From Myotis daubentonii (taxonomy: Eukaryota > Chordata > Mammalia > Chiroptera > Vespertilionidae): a stretch of 64,000 nt of DNA. The position numbers and the translations under genes were made by a program. Shown here piece by piece: positions 10,817 to 27,192 of this stretch; position 1 is the stretch's first letter, and each line of letters starts with the position of its first letter. The stretch is from the NCBI RefSeq assembly GCF_963259705.1, contig NC_081850.1, forward strand, positions 37,351,667-37,415,666, in the 5' to 3' direction. A model generated the notes under the pieces. It searched no databases and was not told the DNA's origin. It worked only from the letters and a program-made list of their open reading frames with translations.

Positions 10817-12504
10817 CTCAAAGAACTCTTTAACTGTTCACAGAATGTTAGAATTTTGCCTGGTAAAAAAGGAGTGAAATTCAGGCTGGGTGAATCCCCT
10901 TTCCACATGGCTGTGGGGGCTTTTGATGTGAATCTGAAGCTTTGTTCTTACTACTAGGGTTTTTCTGTGAGATAAACAGGGCCCGTCCTCCAAGCCCATC
11001 TTTCCCCAAAGTCAACATTGACAGCTTAGCTGTGGACTTCCTTCCTTCCAGTCCTCACATCCCATGTGATACTGAAGCCTTACAGGATATCCTTGATCCT
11101 AATCCTAAGACCTGTGAGACCCACAAGGAGGGGGAGGGGGTCATATTCAGCCTCTGTGCTCTACAAAGGTATATTAGTTAAACTAAGAAATGGGATCAGT
11201 AGGTTCAGAGTTCATCACCTGTTCATAAGTAGTATTGATCCCTTTAATAACCCACTAACTCTGTAAGATACCATAAATGGAAGTAATGTTTTAAAATGTG
11301 AATATGGTATTAGCAAAAGAAGGAGAAGGAAAACATCTACCACTTCAGAGATAACTCTTATTAATGGTTTGTTGTATATCCCCTCCAAAGCACACTGAGA
11401 GAATCCAGTGGAAACATCTGTGTAATTGCACCATCATCAGTGTCTCTATCCCCACATCAAAAAGCTGTAAAGAGCACAGTTAATTTTACCTGATCACTGG
11501 CCCCTTAGGAATCTTGGCAAATGTATAACTTGTAGGCAAGTATATCCCATCCAACTCACAATCCACTTTTCAGTGGGAAACAAATGGTTGAGGTGTAGAG
11601 ATTTTGTAAATCCTGCTAAAAGAACTTTATGTCTCTTCACCACTAAATTATGACACTTTATCTCACAGTTAATAGCATCTAATGGCTGTATCTCCAGGTA
11701 ATGTAATCCCTCTGGACATGCAAAGTATGCAAAGCCCATGTTTTAGAACAAAAGGGTATTTTTCTCTTGCCAGTAAATAAAAGGATTTTTTAGCTATAAA
11801 AGGACAAAAGGTTTTAAAATTATTCCACTGGGCAAGGTTTTCTAGACTTTTTTTGGGGGGGGGGCAGGGGGGGGGCACTTGGCCTTGGAGCTAGCCCAGC
11901 ACCTTCAGTCTCCTTCCATTTTTGTAGCAGCGTAAAGAATTTGCTGAATGAGACTATAGTTACTCCATGGTGTGATGATTAAATCCCAGGGTCGTCTCAG
12001 TATACAGGCAGCTGCCACCAGCCGTGTAGAAGTGTTGTCAGCAGACCACTGATCAGTGTGTAGAACTAAAGACATTCCTTTTCCTTTAAATATCTTCACT
12101 GCCCTCTCAAGGTTATATGTTTTTCTTTTTGAGGAAAAACATTTACTTTTTAACACTAATTGTAGCAGGAAGGGCAAAGCTTCACTAAGAAATTGTCAAA
12201 GATGTTTAACTTAACTAAGGCATTGTTGCAGCATTTTCCAGGTTTAAATGGCTCTGTAACACCAGGCCTCCCTTTTTTATTTTCTCTATATGCTTCATAG
12301 CCCTTAAACCCAAGAGTGCTGTTGTCTGCTGTAGTTGCTCTATTGCAAGAAGAAATGGTCCACTCCCTGGTCCCGTTCCCTTCTTACGATATTGCCATTG
12401 CCAGAGACAGAGGAAAAAGTTATATGAATAATTGAGAACAGTTTGCCTCGAAGTGTGTATTGAGGAGTCAGCACAATGTCAGTGCTTTAAGTCAATTGTC
12501 AGCA

Positions 12505-12850
12505 ACAAAATCAACAGCAACCACTTGTGACATCCCAGTCACTCTTCTAAGTACCTAGGCACATTTAGTCGCTTCATTCTGACAGTAACCCCAGGGGGTG
12601 GGGGTCATTACTATGTTGCAGATGATGACAGAATGGCACACAAAGGTAAATAGCTGAGCCAGAATTTGAATATGAACAATTTGACTTGAGAGCCTGCCCT
12701 CTGAACCTAATTAAATTGATAAGACGACCCTGAAAGATTGGTGTCTCCATTTTACAGATGAGAAGTTGGGGCTCAGAAAGATGAACATCTTTGCAAGAAC
12801 TTCTCACACCTGGGAAGTAGCAGAGTTTGGTTTAAAATCCTTATTCCAAA
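12505..12850 (+). repeat. Two MIR-type fragments
   Basis: MIR-like text at 12505-12680 (CATTCTGACAGTAACCCC, and GAGCCAGAATTTGAATATGA) and again at 12730-12850 (TCCATTTTACAGATGAGAAG). Both are diverged. Confidence 0.5.
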
Positions 12851-13019
12851 GTCTTCCCACGTTTCTCATACTGTAACGTCTTCCTTTGTATTCAGGGCTT
12901 TATTCACATCAGAGAGAGCTTATAATTGGCCTATGACATATTTTTCTGGATTCTTTCTGTACAGGAAGCTACCTGTTCAGATTGTACTCTTCATTCATGT
13001 AAATACCACAATATGAACT

Positions 13020-13890
13020 GCATCTCTTTCTATATAAATAGCTGTAGGATTAAGCTTCCCAGTTTATTCCTGCCTCAAGGACTATGGTTGCTGTGCCTCC
13101 GCCTGGAATGCTTTGAACTGAGATCTTGACTTGGCTGACTCATTCATCTCAGGTGTTAAGCTCAGAGGTCATCACCTCAGGGGGCTGACCCTGACTACCT
13201 GTACTGGTTTCCTAAGGCTCCAATAACAATGACCACAAACTGGGTGGCTTAAAACAATAGAAATGTATTATTCTCTCATAGTTCTGGAGGCCAGAAGTCC
13301 AACATTGAGGTTTTGGTAGGGCCATGCTGCCTCTGAAGGCTCTAGGGGGGAAACCTTTCCCTGCCTCTTTTAATTTCTGGTAGCTTCATGCATTCTTTAG
13401 CTTGTGGCAGCATAACTCCCATTTTTGCCTCTCTCTGTGACTCCTCTTCTAAGAATACTTGTTATTGGATTTAGGGCCCACCTGGATAATTCAGGATGAT
13501 CTCATCTCAAGATGCTTAATATATATGCCAGACTATTTCTCCAAATAAGGTCACATCTAAAGGTTCTGGGTGGACATATCTTTGGGGGGGGGGGGGGGCG
13601 GGGTGCCATTATACCCTACTCTAGGTAAACTACATTATAGTTAAAGCAGTCTTTGCTGCAGTCACACTCTGACATCATCACCCAGTTCATTTTTTTCTGA
13701 GCCCTTGCCCTTATTTGATGCATCTTGTTATCTTGTTATATTTGATCTTAGTGAGATCAAATCTTTAATCTGCCTACTCTCCTTTGTTACCTGTCTCCAG
13801 CTTCATGAGTGTCACTTCTGTGTCCTTAGTGCCTGCACCAATGCTTAGTATAGTGTAAAAATCACCAAATAATTACTGAATGAATAATAC
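13020..13890 (+). repeat. L2 3' end split by another old repeat
   Basis: L2-like text (CCTGGAATGCTTTG and TCACCTCAGGGGGC) at 13060-13200 resumes at about 13640 (TTGCTGCAGTCACACTCTGA through GTGCCTGCACCAATGCTTAG). The middle, 13205-13620, is the common mammalian repeat containing CACAAACTGGGTGGCTTAAA. I could not assign it to a family. A related copy lies at about 48455-48850. Confidence 0.5.
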
Positions 13891-14056
13891 CATTGGACAA
13901 GTGTGCTGTCAACTTGGCTCCTTTCAACAATCCATAGGATTTTTAAAATATTAGTGTATGTTATTTGAATTTCAGTTACATGTTTTTTGAAATGTAGTAT
14001 ATTATGGAGCATGTATTTAACACAATGAATAAATATATCCGGCCATTTGAATGTAA

Positions 14057-18100
<4,044 letters not shown>

Positions 18101-18284
18101 GTTTGACTATGAGGGGCTAGAGCCCAAAGCGACATATTACATCATGAGGGACTTGGAGGCCCTGGTCACAGACAAGTCCTTCATTGGCCAGCAGTTTGCC
18201 GTGGGGAGCCATGTCTACAGTGTGGCAAAGACAGACAGCTTTGAGTATGTGGACCCTGTGGATGGCACTGTGACCAAGAAACAG
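18101..18284 (+). CDS. PGM5: PGM5 coding exon (about residues 432-493)
   Basis: The first base completes the split Arg codon. The exon then encodes 61 residues beginning FDYEGLEPKATYYIMRDLEA and ending in DPVDGTVTKKQ. This is the start of domain 4 of the phosphohexomutase fold: a helix (MRDLEALVTDKSF) and the strand region VYSVAKTDSFEYVDPVDG. In PGM1 the matching text is [20 protein letters not shown] and FEYSDPVDGSISRNQ, which separates the paralogues. The acceptor is CCCTCACCAG and the donor is CAG|GTACTT. The exon ends on a complete codon (phase 0), matching the phase-0 start of the next exon. The frame stays open 72 bases into the intron, which is chance read-through. Confidence 0.97.
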
Positions 18285-20805
18285 GTACTTGCTAAGAAAT
18301 CATCAAAACAAAAATCATCAAAATATCAGGCAGAGCCAGATGCCAAAATGTCCTAGTGTTTAGGGATGATGTACTCTGAGCCCTTCATTTTATAGATGAG
18401 AGCCCTGTAGCCAGGAGAGGGAAAAGCCCTTGGTGAAGGCTACCTACCTAGTGAGTGGCAAAGGGCAGTTTAGAGCATGGGGCCCTGAATTTCTGTCTGG
18501 TATTCTTTCTACTTGGCAACTAATGGGCCAATATCTCAAACAGGTAATAGACCCAACACTTCTTTCTGAAATGTTTATACCTGCAGGCTCTCTATGTGGT
18601 GGCCATTACTGGTGATGGGGTTCAGTTAAGTTTCCAGGAGCAAAAGATCCTTTTCCTTGGGAATGATCTTTTATCATTGAGGAATGAGAGGAGCTTAGCC
18701 AGATGGGTTTGTTACTCCTGGTAGGGGAAGAAACAGTTAGAAAATTTGCCACACCAAACCCCAAAGAGAGATTTATGGTTGAGAATTATTGATGGTTGAG
18801 AATTATTATCACCATAGATAAGTGGTGGAATTAAGCACAACTTCTGTTATGGTCTCATCTTTGTGAATTGTGTAAAAAAAGTTGAAAGCTATTACAATTA
18901 TTTTCTTCTCAGTTTTGTTTGTTTATTGTTTGTGGCAAATACTGACTGCTTTCAGTAAATTTTAACATTTACAGTCTAAATAAGATACTCTGAGTAACAT
19001 TAAGAGAAGTTCCACTCTAAAATCCCCAAATTCTTATCTTCTTATACATTCTTCATCAAGTATAGATGACAAAATAAATCAGAAGCTGTAAAGTTTTGGG
19101 GACTAAATATAATATTTAAGTATTAATACTATTTTAAATATAGTAATATTAAAGTAATAATGCTATTTTTATTTTGGCCAATATTTCATTCGTATTTGTT
19201 CCTCTAGGTTATCCTGACTTGCAAATGTTCCAAAATTCAATGTCATCCTGTTACTCTCTTGGTATTCTCTCTCTGGTCTGCTTCGTTTTATGGTAATTTT
19301 TCATCTCTATCAAAATGTCAATCTTTCATCCTTAGAAGGCCTCTTATAGCCAGACAAAAAGATTACAGTCTTACTTTGGAAAGGTCTAAGGTAGTGAAGA
19401 AAATGGTGGTTACGAAGTTTAAAGACCCAGAATTGAATTCTACCCCTGCCAGTTACTAGTGTCTGACTTTGGCAAAGTTGTTCGATTTTTTTGAGCCGCA
19501 GTTTCTTCCTAATCTATAAAATATCTGGCTCAGAATTGTTTTAGAAATGGAATGAAATAAACTATGCAAAAGCTCATAGCTATCCTTGACATAGGGAGTA
19601 CACAGTACATTTTTTGTAGCTATGTTTTGTTTCACTCCAGGATGCTTTCTTGACTGGTTTGAATTCTCTCCAAAATAATACCAGTGATTCCCTGGAAATG
19701 TGCAGCCAGGAGCTCAGCACATGGCGTCTTGGAGCCTCTATGCTTTGGATAAGTCCTTTCCAGTTTTGTACCACATTCCCACTTGAATTTTACATAAGGA
19801 CCTTGGGGCTTTTTTTTCTCAAAGCCAGGGCTCATTTTGTTGTTACTGTAAAATTTAAGAGTTGTAAACTACATGCTTTCTAAAGTATCTTTGGATGGTT
19901 TCCATTCACCCCTGAGGAAGGCTTGCACACCATCCCTTGAAGGGATCATCTAGTCAATGCTGGTTCTGGATTTTATCTGCTCATATAAAGCTTGTCTGTT
20001 GAGCTCATTTGTTTTGCTCTTAAATCCACTAATACTCTACCATTTTCTTCTTCAGTGCACTTAGCATTTGGATACTTTTCCCCTGGCTTTTCTTTAATTG
20101 TTCACATCAGGCTAATTGCTCAGTGAAGTCTCAAATTTGGACATTTATTTATTCCATATCCCCTCCCCTCTAACCCTGAATACTGGTTTCCATTTTCACT
20201 CTGGAATTTATTGATATTTTTTCTTTCCACACTCTTTCATCTGAGCTCAGATGTGGCCATAAATAGATAAGTGCTACCAGAACCTGCTCTCGGGAGCTGC
20301 TCTGAGACAGAAGGAAGGTTCATCTTTCCAGATTCCAGGATCCATGTGACATCTTCATTAGCTAGTGGCCCTGAGTCACACTGGAGCTTCTCCACAGATC
20401 CGGATTTGGCCCAGTAAGGGTTATGAGAGGCCACTAACACTCAGTGGTGTCCCGTGGTCAGTAAGTCACAGGTGGTTCTTTGACCACAATTGGCCCCATT
20501 GGTTTAGAGGGGGATTCCTGTATTGTGCGGTTGTTGCTAAACTTCCACAGTGGAGGCCCACATCTCAGCATTCTTGGGATGGCAGTAATTGTCAACATTT
20601 AATTCCAGGGACAGTTGAGTCTAGGGAACACTTTATGCACCACTGTTGCAAAATAAACTACTCCTAAAAGATATATTTGAATTTAAACAAACTAGCATTA
20701 TTTTAATATAGTCATAAGGTACGTTGGTGCATTTATTCAATAGGTATTTCTTGAGAGACTACCCAGTGCATAATATTAGTGGTTTTTTTTTCATGGTGCA
20801 ATTTT

Positions 20806-21835
20806 TAAAATACAAGTATATAACAGCTTTATTGAGATATAATTCACCTACCATATAATTCATCCATTTAAAGTGTACGGTTCAATGGTTTGTGGTATAT
20901 TTATAGAGTATATTCACTGCCATCAATTTTAGAACATTTTCATCACTTCAGAAAGAAATCTACTTTCTGTCTCTATGGATTTTCCTGTTCTACACATTTC
21001 CCATAAATGGAATCATACAATATGTGCTCCTTTGTGACTGGCTATTTTGTCTCAGCATAATGTTTTCAGGATCCATATATATATACCTATATATTCACAT
21101 TGCACTAAATATCAATACTTCATTCCTGTTTATTACCAAGTAATATTTCCTTGAGTAGCTATACCACATTTTGTTTATTTACTCATCAGTTGATAGATGT
21201 TTGGATTGTTTACTCTTTGGGCCTAGCCTATATAATAAAAGGCTAATATGCAAATCAACTGAACTGGAACAACCAGTTGCTATGACGTGCACTGACCACC
21301 AGGGGGCAGATGCTCAATGTAGGAGCTGCCCCCTAGTGGTCAGTGCGCTCCCACAGGGGGAGCGCCGCTCAGCTGGAAGCCCTGAGCCAGGCTCACGGCT
21401 GGTAAGTGCAGTGGTGGCGGCTGGAGCCTCTCCCGTCTCCACGGCAGCTCTAAGGATGTCCGACTGCCAGCTTAGGCCCGGGGAGAGCAGGCCTAAGCTG
21501 TCAGTTGGGCATCCCCTGAGTGTTCCTGGACTGTGAGAGGGTGCAGGCTGGGCTGAGGAACCCCCTTTGCACCAGGCCTCTAGTTATGAATAATGCTGTG
21601 TGAATATTCATATAAAGTTTTTGTGCAGAGTTTTTCAGTTCTCTTGGATATACATCTACAAGTGGAATAACTGGTCAAATGGTAACTCTTTGTTTAATCT
21701 TTAAAGAAACTGCCATATGGTCTTCAGAGCAATTGCACCATTTTACATTTTCACCAGCAGTATGTAAGATCCCAATTTCTGCACACATTCTCCAGCCCTT
21801 GTTATTATCTCTCTTTTTTAATATAAAATACTCTA
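20806..21835 (-). mobile_element. Old L1 3' region, split by a Helitron
   Basis: Antisense to L1 on + (AGCTTTATTGAGATATAATTC, AATGGAATCATACAATATG, then TATGAATAATGCTG after the insertion). The text reads continuously when the Helitron at 21226-21583 is removed (TTTGGGCCTA|TTATGAATA). Confidence 0.75.
21226..21583 (+). mobile_element. Helitron block A inside an L1
   Basis: It starts GCCTATATAATAAAAGGCTA (T to G at the first base) and ends TTTGCACCAGGCCTCTAG, between host A and T. It carries CTCF-like motifs at 21296-21309 (+) and 21326-21339 (-). The minus one reads CCACTAGGGGGCAG. Confidence 0.9.
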
Positions 21836-22019
21836 ACTTTCAAATAACTTAGTATATTATGGATTATTTTAAAATTAAGATAGAAAGAGATTTAATCTTC
21901 ACAAAAAGAAACAGAAGTATGCCTCACCTAACGAAACCCAAAGGATGTTAACATATGCATGAACATCTCCATTTGCTGAAAGAGGCAGATGGCTGTGGTC
22001 TCTCCAGAGTGCTATTGTG

Positions 22020-22510
22020 TTGGAGTCAGATAGACGCAGATTTAAAGTCTAGCTTTGCCACTGCCTAGATTTGTGACTTTGGGCATGTTACTTAACTTCT
22101 CTGAACCTCAACCTGGTGGTGGGGGTGGGTGATAGTAGTAATAATTACCATAGAGGGTTATGAAGAACGTTTGAGGGCAAAGTCCCCAGACACAGTAGCT
22201 AGTACCCATTTGATGCTTGAGAAATATAAGTTCCTTCCCGCTTTGCAGAATTCTTCACTTGCCTGAATATCAGTTTGCAGAAAAAATGTGAGTGGTGTTT
22301 AAATGTACAGGCTTGAAGTCACAAAGTCTTGGGTTTGAATCTTAGCTCTGCCTCCTCCCTGCTGGATGATCTTAGATATGTCATTCAACCTCCCTGTGCC
22401 TTCCTGTCCTCATCTGTGAAAAGAATAGTGATTGTGGTTACCTCATACAGCCATTGGGAGAATCACAAGATAATACAGATAAAGTCCTGGCACATAATAA
22501 ACATGAATAA
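22020..22510 (+). repeat. Two MIR SINEs
   Basis: MIR-like at 22020-22200 (TTACTTAACTTCTCTGAACC) and 22295-22510 (TCTTAGCTCTGCCTCCTC and TCCTCATCTGTGAAAAGAAT). Confidence 0.55.
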
Positions 22511-22532
22511 ATGGTTAGCTAAACTAAGTTTT

Positions 22533-22775
22533 GACATTGCGGATGAATCACGAGAATTCTCGTGTTTTCTGTTCTAAGGCTTGTGGCCAATCATGAGAAT
22601 TCTTTAAAAAGATATTAGCTTGTAATAACATGTAATAAATAACTTCAAAATGCAATGGGTATTTAATTTTAAATCCTGCCTTGAACATTTATGTAAAACG
22701 TTTTTGTATTCATTCAATAGAATCTTATCTGGCCACTAAGTAAAGCTAGCAATAAAACTACCGGTCTGCAATGTG
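22533..22775 (+). mobile_element. Short piggyBac-type element, copy 1
   Basis: Homologous end to end to 31280-31515. The 3' end GGTCTGCAATGTG is followed by TTAA (22776-22779). The 5' end is mutated (TTTTGACATTGCGG instead of TTAACACATTGCAG). It shares ATCACGAGAATTCTCG and ACATGTAATAAATAACTT with copy 2. It has no coding capacity. Confidence 0.75.
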
Positions 22776-23727
22776 TTAAAAGGAGGTCCTTGGGAAAGAA
22801 AGATTTCAGTGTTTAATAAAACATATGATAAGAAAAGCATGAAAAAGCCATGCAGCCTTGCAGGAGATCATGTAAAGACCTGGGAGGGCCTCTGCCTTCT
22901 CTGAGTTATCTGTGAATTTACTTAAAGTCACATTTCTCTGCCTTCCCTTATGACCCACTCCTTCAACTCCCCCAACTTCTTCCTACCTCCACTTCCACCT
23001 ACCCCCCTACCTCACTTCAGAAAGGAAAAGTTCTTTTTAAGGCAGCTCAGTCTCCTTTTCGTTCTTGATTCGAGGTTGGAGTCAGGAAACAGACCGTGGA
23101 GAAAAAGCTGTTTTACACATATCTTTCGAGATAAAGAAGAAAAGCTTCTCCGTCCAAAACGAAATTAAAATCCCTATCATCTCCTGTCCACCCCACTGCT
23201 GTGGAAATGTTCAGCAAAATCTGTCTTTCCAGTGAGACCCTATGGCGGTCATTCAGGGAGCAAGAAGGAAACCCCTGAAGTACTCAACCCCTGACATGAA
23301 TTCCCAGGGACCTATCTGGCTTCACTGTGGCCTGTCTGATCTCACGGCATGCACTATGGCTGCCTCCAAATGTCTGCATTTTTGTCACCTTGGGCATCAA
23401 GAGAAAAGTTGATGTGTGCCTTCCATTAAGCAGGACCAAAGAGAGACCCTGATCTAGAAATACCAAGTTAATGACGCATAGTTCAACAACTGCACTTTGT
23501 CCTTCTGTTGCTCCCATGAAGATATGTCGCTGTTTATTTTCAGGTAAAATCTAGGCACCATGAATGAATGATAATGGTTTCTTTAAACATGAGTAAGAAA
23601 ATAAGCCAACAGTTACCTGAGAGTAGAGGAGCAGTTTGACCAAATTGTTGACTAATTTAAGAGGTTTCCAATTTTTGCCTCGTAAAGAGATGGGAAAGAT
23701 GAGGGAAGATAAGATGACTCCCTAAGG

Positions 23728-23962
23728 CAGTGATGGCGAACCTTTTGAGCTCTGCGTGTCAGCATTTTGAAAAACCCTAACTTAACTCTGGTGCCGTGTC
23801 ACATATAGAAATTTTTTGATATTTGCAACCATAGTAAAACAAAGATTTGTATTTTTTATATTTATTTTATATATTTAAATGCCATTTAACAAAGAAAAAT
23901 CAACCAAAAAAATGAGTTCGCGTGTCACCTCTGACACGCGGGTCATAGGTTTGCCATCACTG
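23728..23962. mobile_element. Non-autonomous hAT with perfect 8-bp duplication
   Basis: It starts CAGTGATGGCGAACCTTTTG and ends GGTTTGCCATCACTG. The duplication CCCTAAGG at 23720-23727 and 23963-23970 is perfect. An inner GCGTGTCA palindrome occurs near the right end. It is 235 bp with no gene. Confidence 0.85.
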
Positions 23963-26010
23963 CCCTAAGGCCTAAAGGTAGCTCATTCTTTCCTCCAGGA
24001 TGAATTCTTTCTGCAAACATCCAGACTTTCCATGGTGCTAGGCACTTTCTCTTTCCTCCCACCATCTATAGCCCAAGGAACATTATCAATTCCCAGGTTA
24101 GCTCTTACCATCATTCTCCCCATCTCATCCTTTTAGCTTAAATCTCCTGGCATCACCACTCTGTGCCCCACAATTATGAGACTCTCCCAGTTCTGATAGA
24201 AGGTGTATTCCGAGCTGGTGTTGTGAGGGACAGTGTGACGATGGCGCTAGCACTCGTCGATGGCATCATATAGCCTCTATGGTGCATCAATACAGAACTA
24301 TGACCTATACTTTGAAAATTAGCTTTCAAATGAGAAAACTTGACATTTCAGGGACAAAATTGAAGCAACCAAGTCTCTTTGACTTGTCCAACTCCTGAAT
24401 TTCTATTTAACGAGGTCAAAAATCATGACATTCTACCAGTGCTGTAGTCATTTGCAAGTAACAGTTCAGCTGATATTTAAAAACCTGATGTAAATAAATG
24501 CATACCAGTTAGCTGATGTGGAAAACCAAATCCAATTTGATTATGTCAGGCTAATTCTGAGCTTATTAACACTCCTTCAAGTTATGCAGGCCATGTGGAA
24601 AGATTTTGATGTCCTCAACCTGGAAAAAAAAGAACCATTTGAAACTAGTTCAGAGAAAAAGCACACTTTGAAGACTGATTCTAAAGTCAGTGTGCTTGTA
24701 GAGTTGTTACTTTAACATGAAGGAAGGTTCTGCAGTTTTTAATTTCAGTATTTAAAAATAATAAAGTGAATTGGTAATCTTGAAATCACATTTTAGTTTG
24801 GCATGTGGTGCTTTAATATTGTGTAGCCAACCCCTGGTCAACAGATACAGGGAAGTTTACTGAGGCCTCATCTCTGGAGGTGTCAGGTGAAGGCAACTGG
24901 AGAAGCTGGGGCTCCAGGATTGCTAACTGGTCAACCTTCAATTTCAACTTTTATCCTAATCAGTGAACCAACTAAGAGACTGTCATTAACAATTTATTAT
25001 TGTCCTGTAATATGCCACTTGCTGGAGAATGGTTTGAACTATAGAAGTAGAATTTAAAAAATAATTTTAGTCATAGTGATTATCCCACCTACAGACTTCA
25101 GTTAAATCTGAAAGTTAGTGCCTACAAATAGTCCTCCTATACTAGTAACAGAAATGTTTAGGGAGTGAGATATTATCATTACATGTATATTGTGATTAAA
25201 TCTGGGTTAAAAAACTCTTTCTGTTGCAAGTTGTGATGTTGAAAAAAAATCTCTATAGTAAATACACATTTCTTTCCTATGTTAGCACAGTATGGTGAAG
25301 GTAGTTGAAGTTTGATTCATTTGTGTCTTAATCTATTCAATGAATATTTACCAAACACTGCTGTATGCTAGTCAGTTTCCTGGGCATTAAGGATACAACA
25401 GCACACAGTCTATCAGGGAAGACAAACTGGTATTAAACTTGTAATTGCTATAGAGTTTATTGAATAGCATTACAGAGAAAGAATTTATGTGGGGGTTCAA
25501 TATCAGGGGGGAAATAACCAGGACTTAGGGCGTTGGAAAGTTTTCTATGGGGAGGTGATATTTAAGCTGTACCCTGAAGGATGAGTGGGAGCTGGCTCAG
25601 GTGAAACCATCTTATCAGACTACATTCTTTTCTTCAATCAAATGTACTTATACCATTGTTCAGTTTTCCAGATAAAGAGTTGGCATTTCTTACAGGCAAT
25701 AGCATTCTCAATGGGATATTACAATACCTATGATTATGATTCTTAAGTTCAGTGCTCATTCTACAATACTGTAGTTGTAAATAAAGATAATTGGGCCTCT
25801 TCTTGGTAGGACACCTTGAAAACCATAGATTAATTTTTTTTCTAATAGCTACCTTTCCTGTGATATTTCTATTTGTCTTCCAAGGATCACATATTTAGTG
25901 CTTTATAATGACCTGTTGGCTGATTTGAAAATAGAGAGAGGGAAATACTGTTTCTAATTAGTTGGGAAGTTCTTATTCCCCTGCTTCTGATTCATTGGAG
26001 TTATAATAAA

Positions 26011-26227
26011 CTAGAGGCCCAGTGCATGAAATTCATGCGTGGGTAGGGTCCCTAGTAGCTGCTGGTTGCCAGCTGGGGCCTCCCTTCCCTGGGTGCTGGC
26101 TGTGGGTGGGCCTACCTTCATTCTGCGCTGCCCCCTAGTGGTCAGTGCACGTCATGTCGCATGATCGAACTCCCAGTTGGTGGAACTCCAGAGGGGACAC
26201 TTTACATATTAGGCTTTTATATATATA
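26011..26227 (-). mobile_element. Short Helitron (type C-like), first of the array
   Basis: On + it begins CTAGAGGCCCAGTGCATGAA (3' end) and runs to TAGGCTTTTATATATATA. It contains one CTCF-like motif on the minus strand at 26128-26141 (CCACTAGGGGGCAG). It directly abuts the next element. Confidence 0.8.
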
Positions 26228-27192
26228 CTAGAGGCCCTCAGCCCGGCCTGTGCCCTCTCGCAGTCTGGGACCCCTCGGGAGATAACAACCTGCTGGCTTA
26301 GGCCCGCTCCCGGGTGGCAGAGGGCAGGCCCAATCCCTAGGTGCAGCCCCTGGTCAGGCTCAGAGCAGGGCCGATTGGGGAGTTGGGGCGCCGCCCCCTG
26401 TCATGCACAGAGCAGGGCGGATCAGGAGGTTGCGATGCCTCCCTCAGTCATGCTCAGGGTAGGGCCGATTGGGGTGTTGGGGCACCGCCCCCTGTCACAC
26501 TCAAGGTAGGGTCCATGGGGAGGTTGTGGCGCCACCCCCTGTCATGCACAGAGCAGGGCCAATCCAGGGGTTAGGGCGCTGCCCCCTGTCACACACAGAG
26601 CAGGGCCCATCAGGGGGGTTGGGGCTCCGTACCCTGTCACGCATAGAGCAGGGCCCATCAGGGGGTTGGGGAGCTCCCCCCTGTCACGCACAGAGCAGGG
26701 CAGATCAGGGGGTTGGGGCGCCACCCTCTATCACCCACAGAGCAGGGCCGATCAGGGGGTTGGGGTGCCACCACTGTCACACTCAGGGCAGGGCTGATGG
26801 GGAGGTTATGGCTCTACCCCATCACACACAGAGCAGGGCCCATGGGCGGGGGTTGGGGCTCCACACACTGTCACACACAGAGCAGGGCCGATCAGGGGGT
26901 TGGGGCACCGCACCCTGTCACACACAGAGCCGCAGGGCAATCAGGGGGTTGGGGAGTTCCCCCCTATCAGGCACAGAGCAGGGCTGATCAGGGGGTTGGG
27001 GCGCCTTCCCCTGTCACGAACAGAGCAGGGCGGATAGGGAGGTTGTGGCCCCGCCCCCTGTCACACACAGAGCTGCAGGGCAATCAGGGGGTTTGGGCGC
27101 TGCCCCCTGTCACACTGATCCCGGTGCTGGGAGGCCTCTCAGCTCTGCTGATCCCGGTGCTGGGAGGCATATTACCCTTTTACTATATAGGA
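26228..27192 (-). mobile_element. Helitron block A' with 47-bp minisatellite
   Basis: Its 3' end is CTAGAGGCCCTCAGCCCGGC on + (the GTGCAC hairpin is deleted). Its 5' end is TTACCCTTTTACTATATAGGA, joined to block B at 27192/27193 by the same junction as at 1838/1839 and 28295/28296. The interior is a minisatellite. Confidence 0.8.
26341..27115 (+). repeat. 47-bp minisatellite, about 16 units
   Basis: The unit is roughly CAGAGCAGGGCCGATCAGGG then GGTTGGGGCGCCGCCCCCTGTCACACA. Unit starts lie near 26361, 26409, 26550, 26597, 26646, 26693, 26742, 26880, 26977, 27022 and 27069. The period is not a multiple of three, so the open frames of 160-172 codons across it cycle through all three unit frames and are not a gene. 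Confidence 0.85.

Noticed and set aside
18285..18356. Extension of the PGM5 exon by 24 codons past the donor site
   Set aside because: A consensus GT donor is at 18285 and the next exon continues the protein in phase. The extension is intron read-through.
26469..26987. 172-codon open frame (+), and a 160-codon one at 26713-27195
   Set aside because: Both lie on the 47-bp minisatellite, whose period shifts the frame each unit. The open frames reflect GC-rich repeats without stops, with no splice context or homology.
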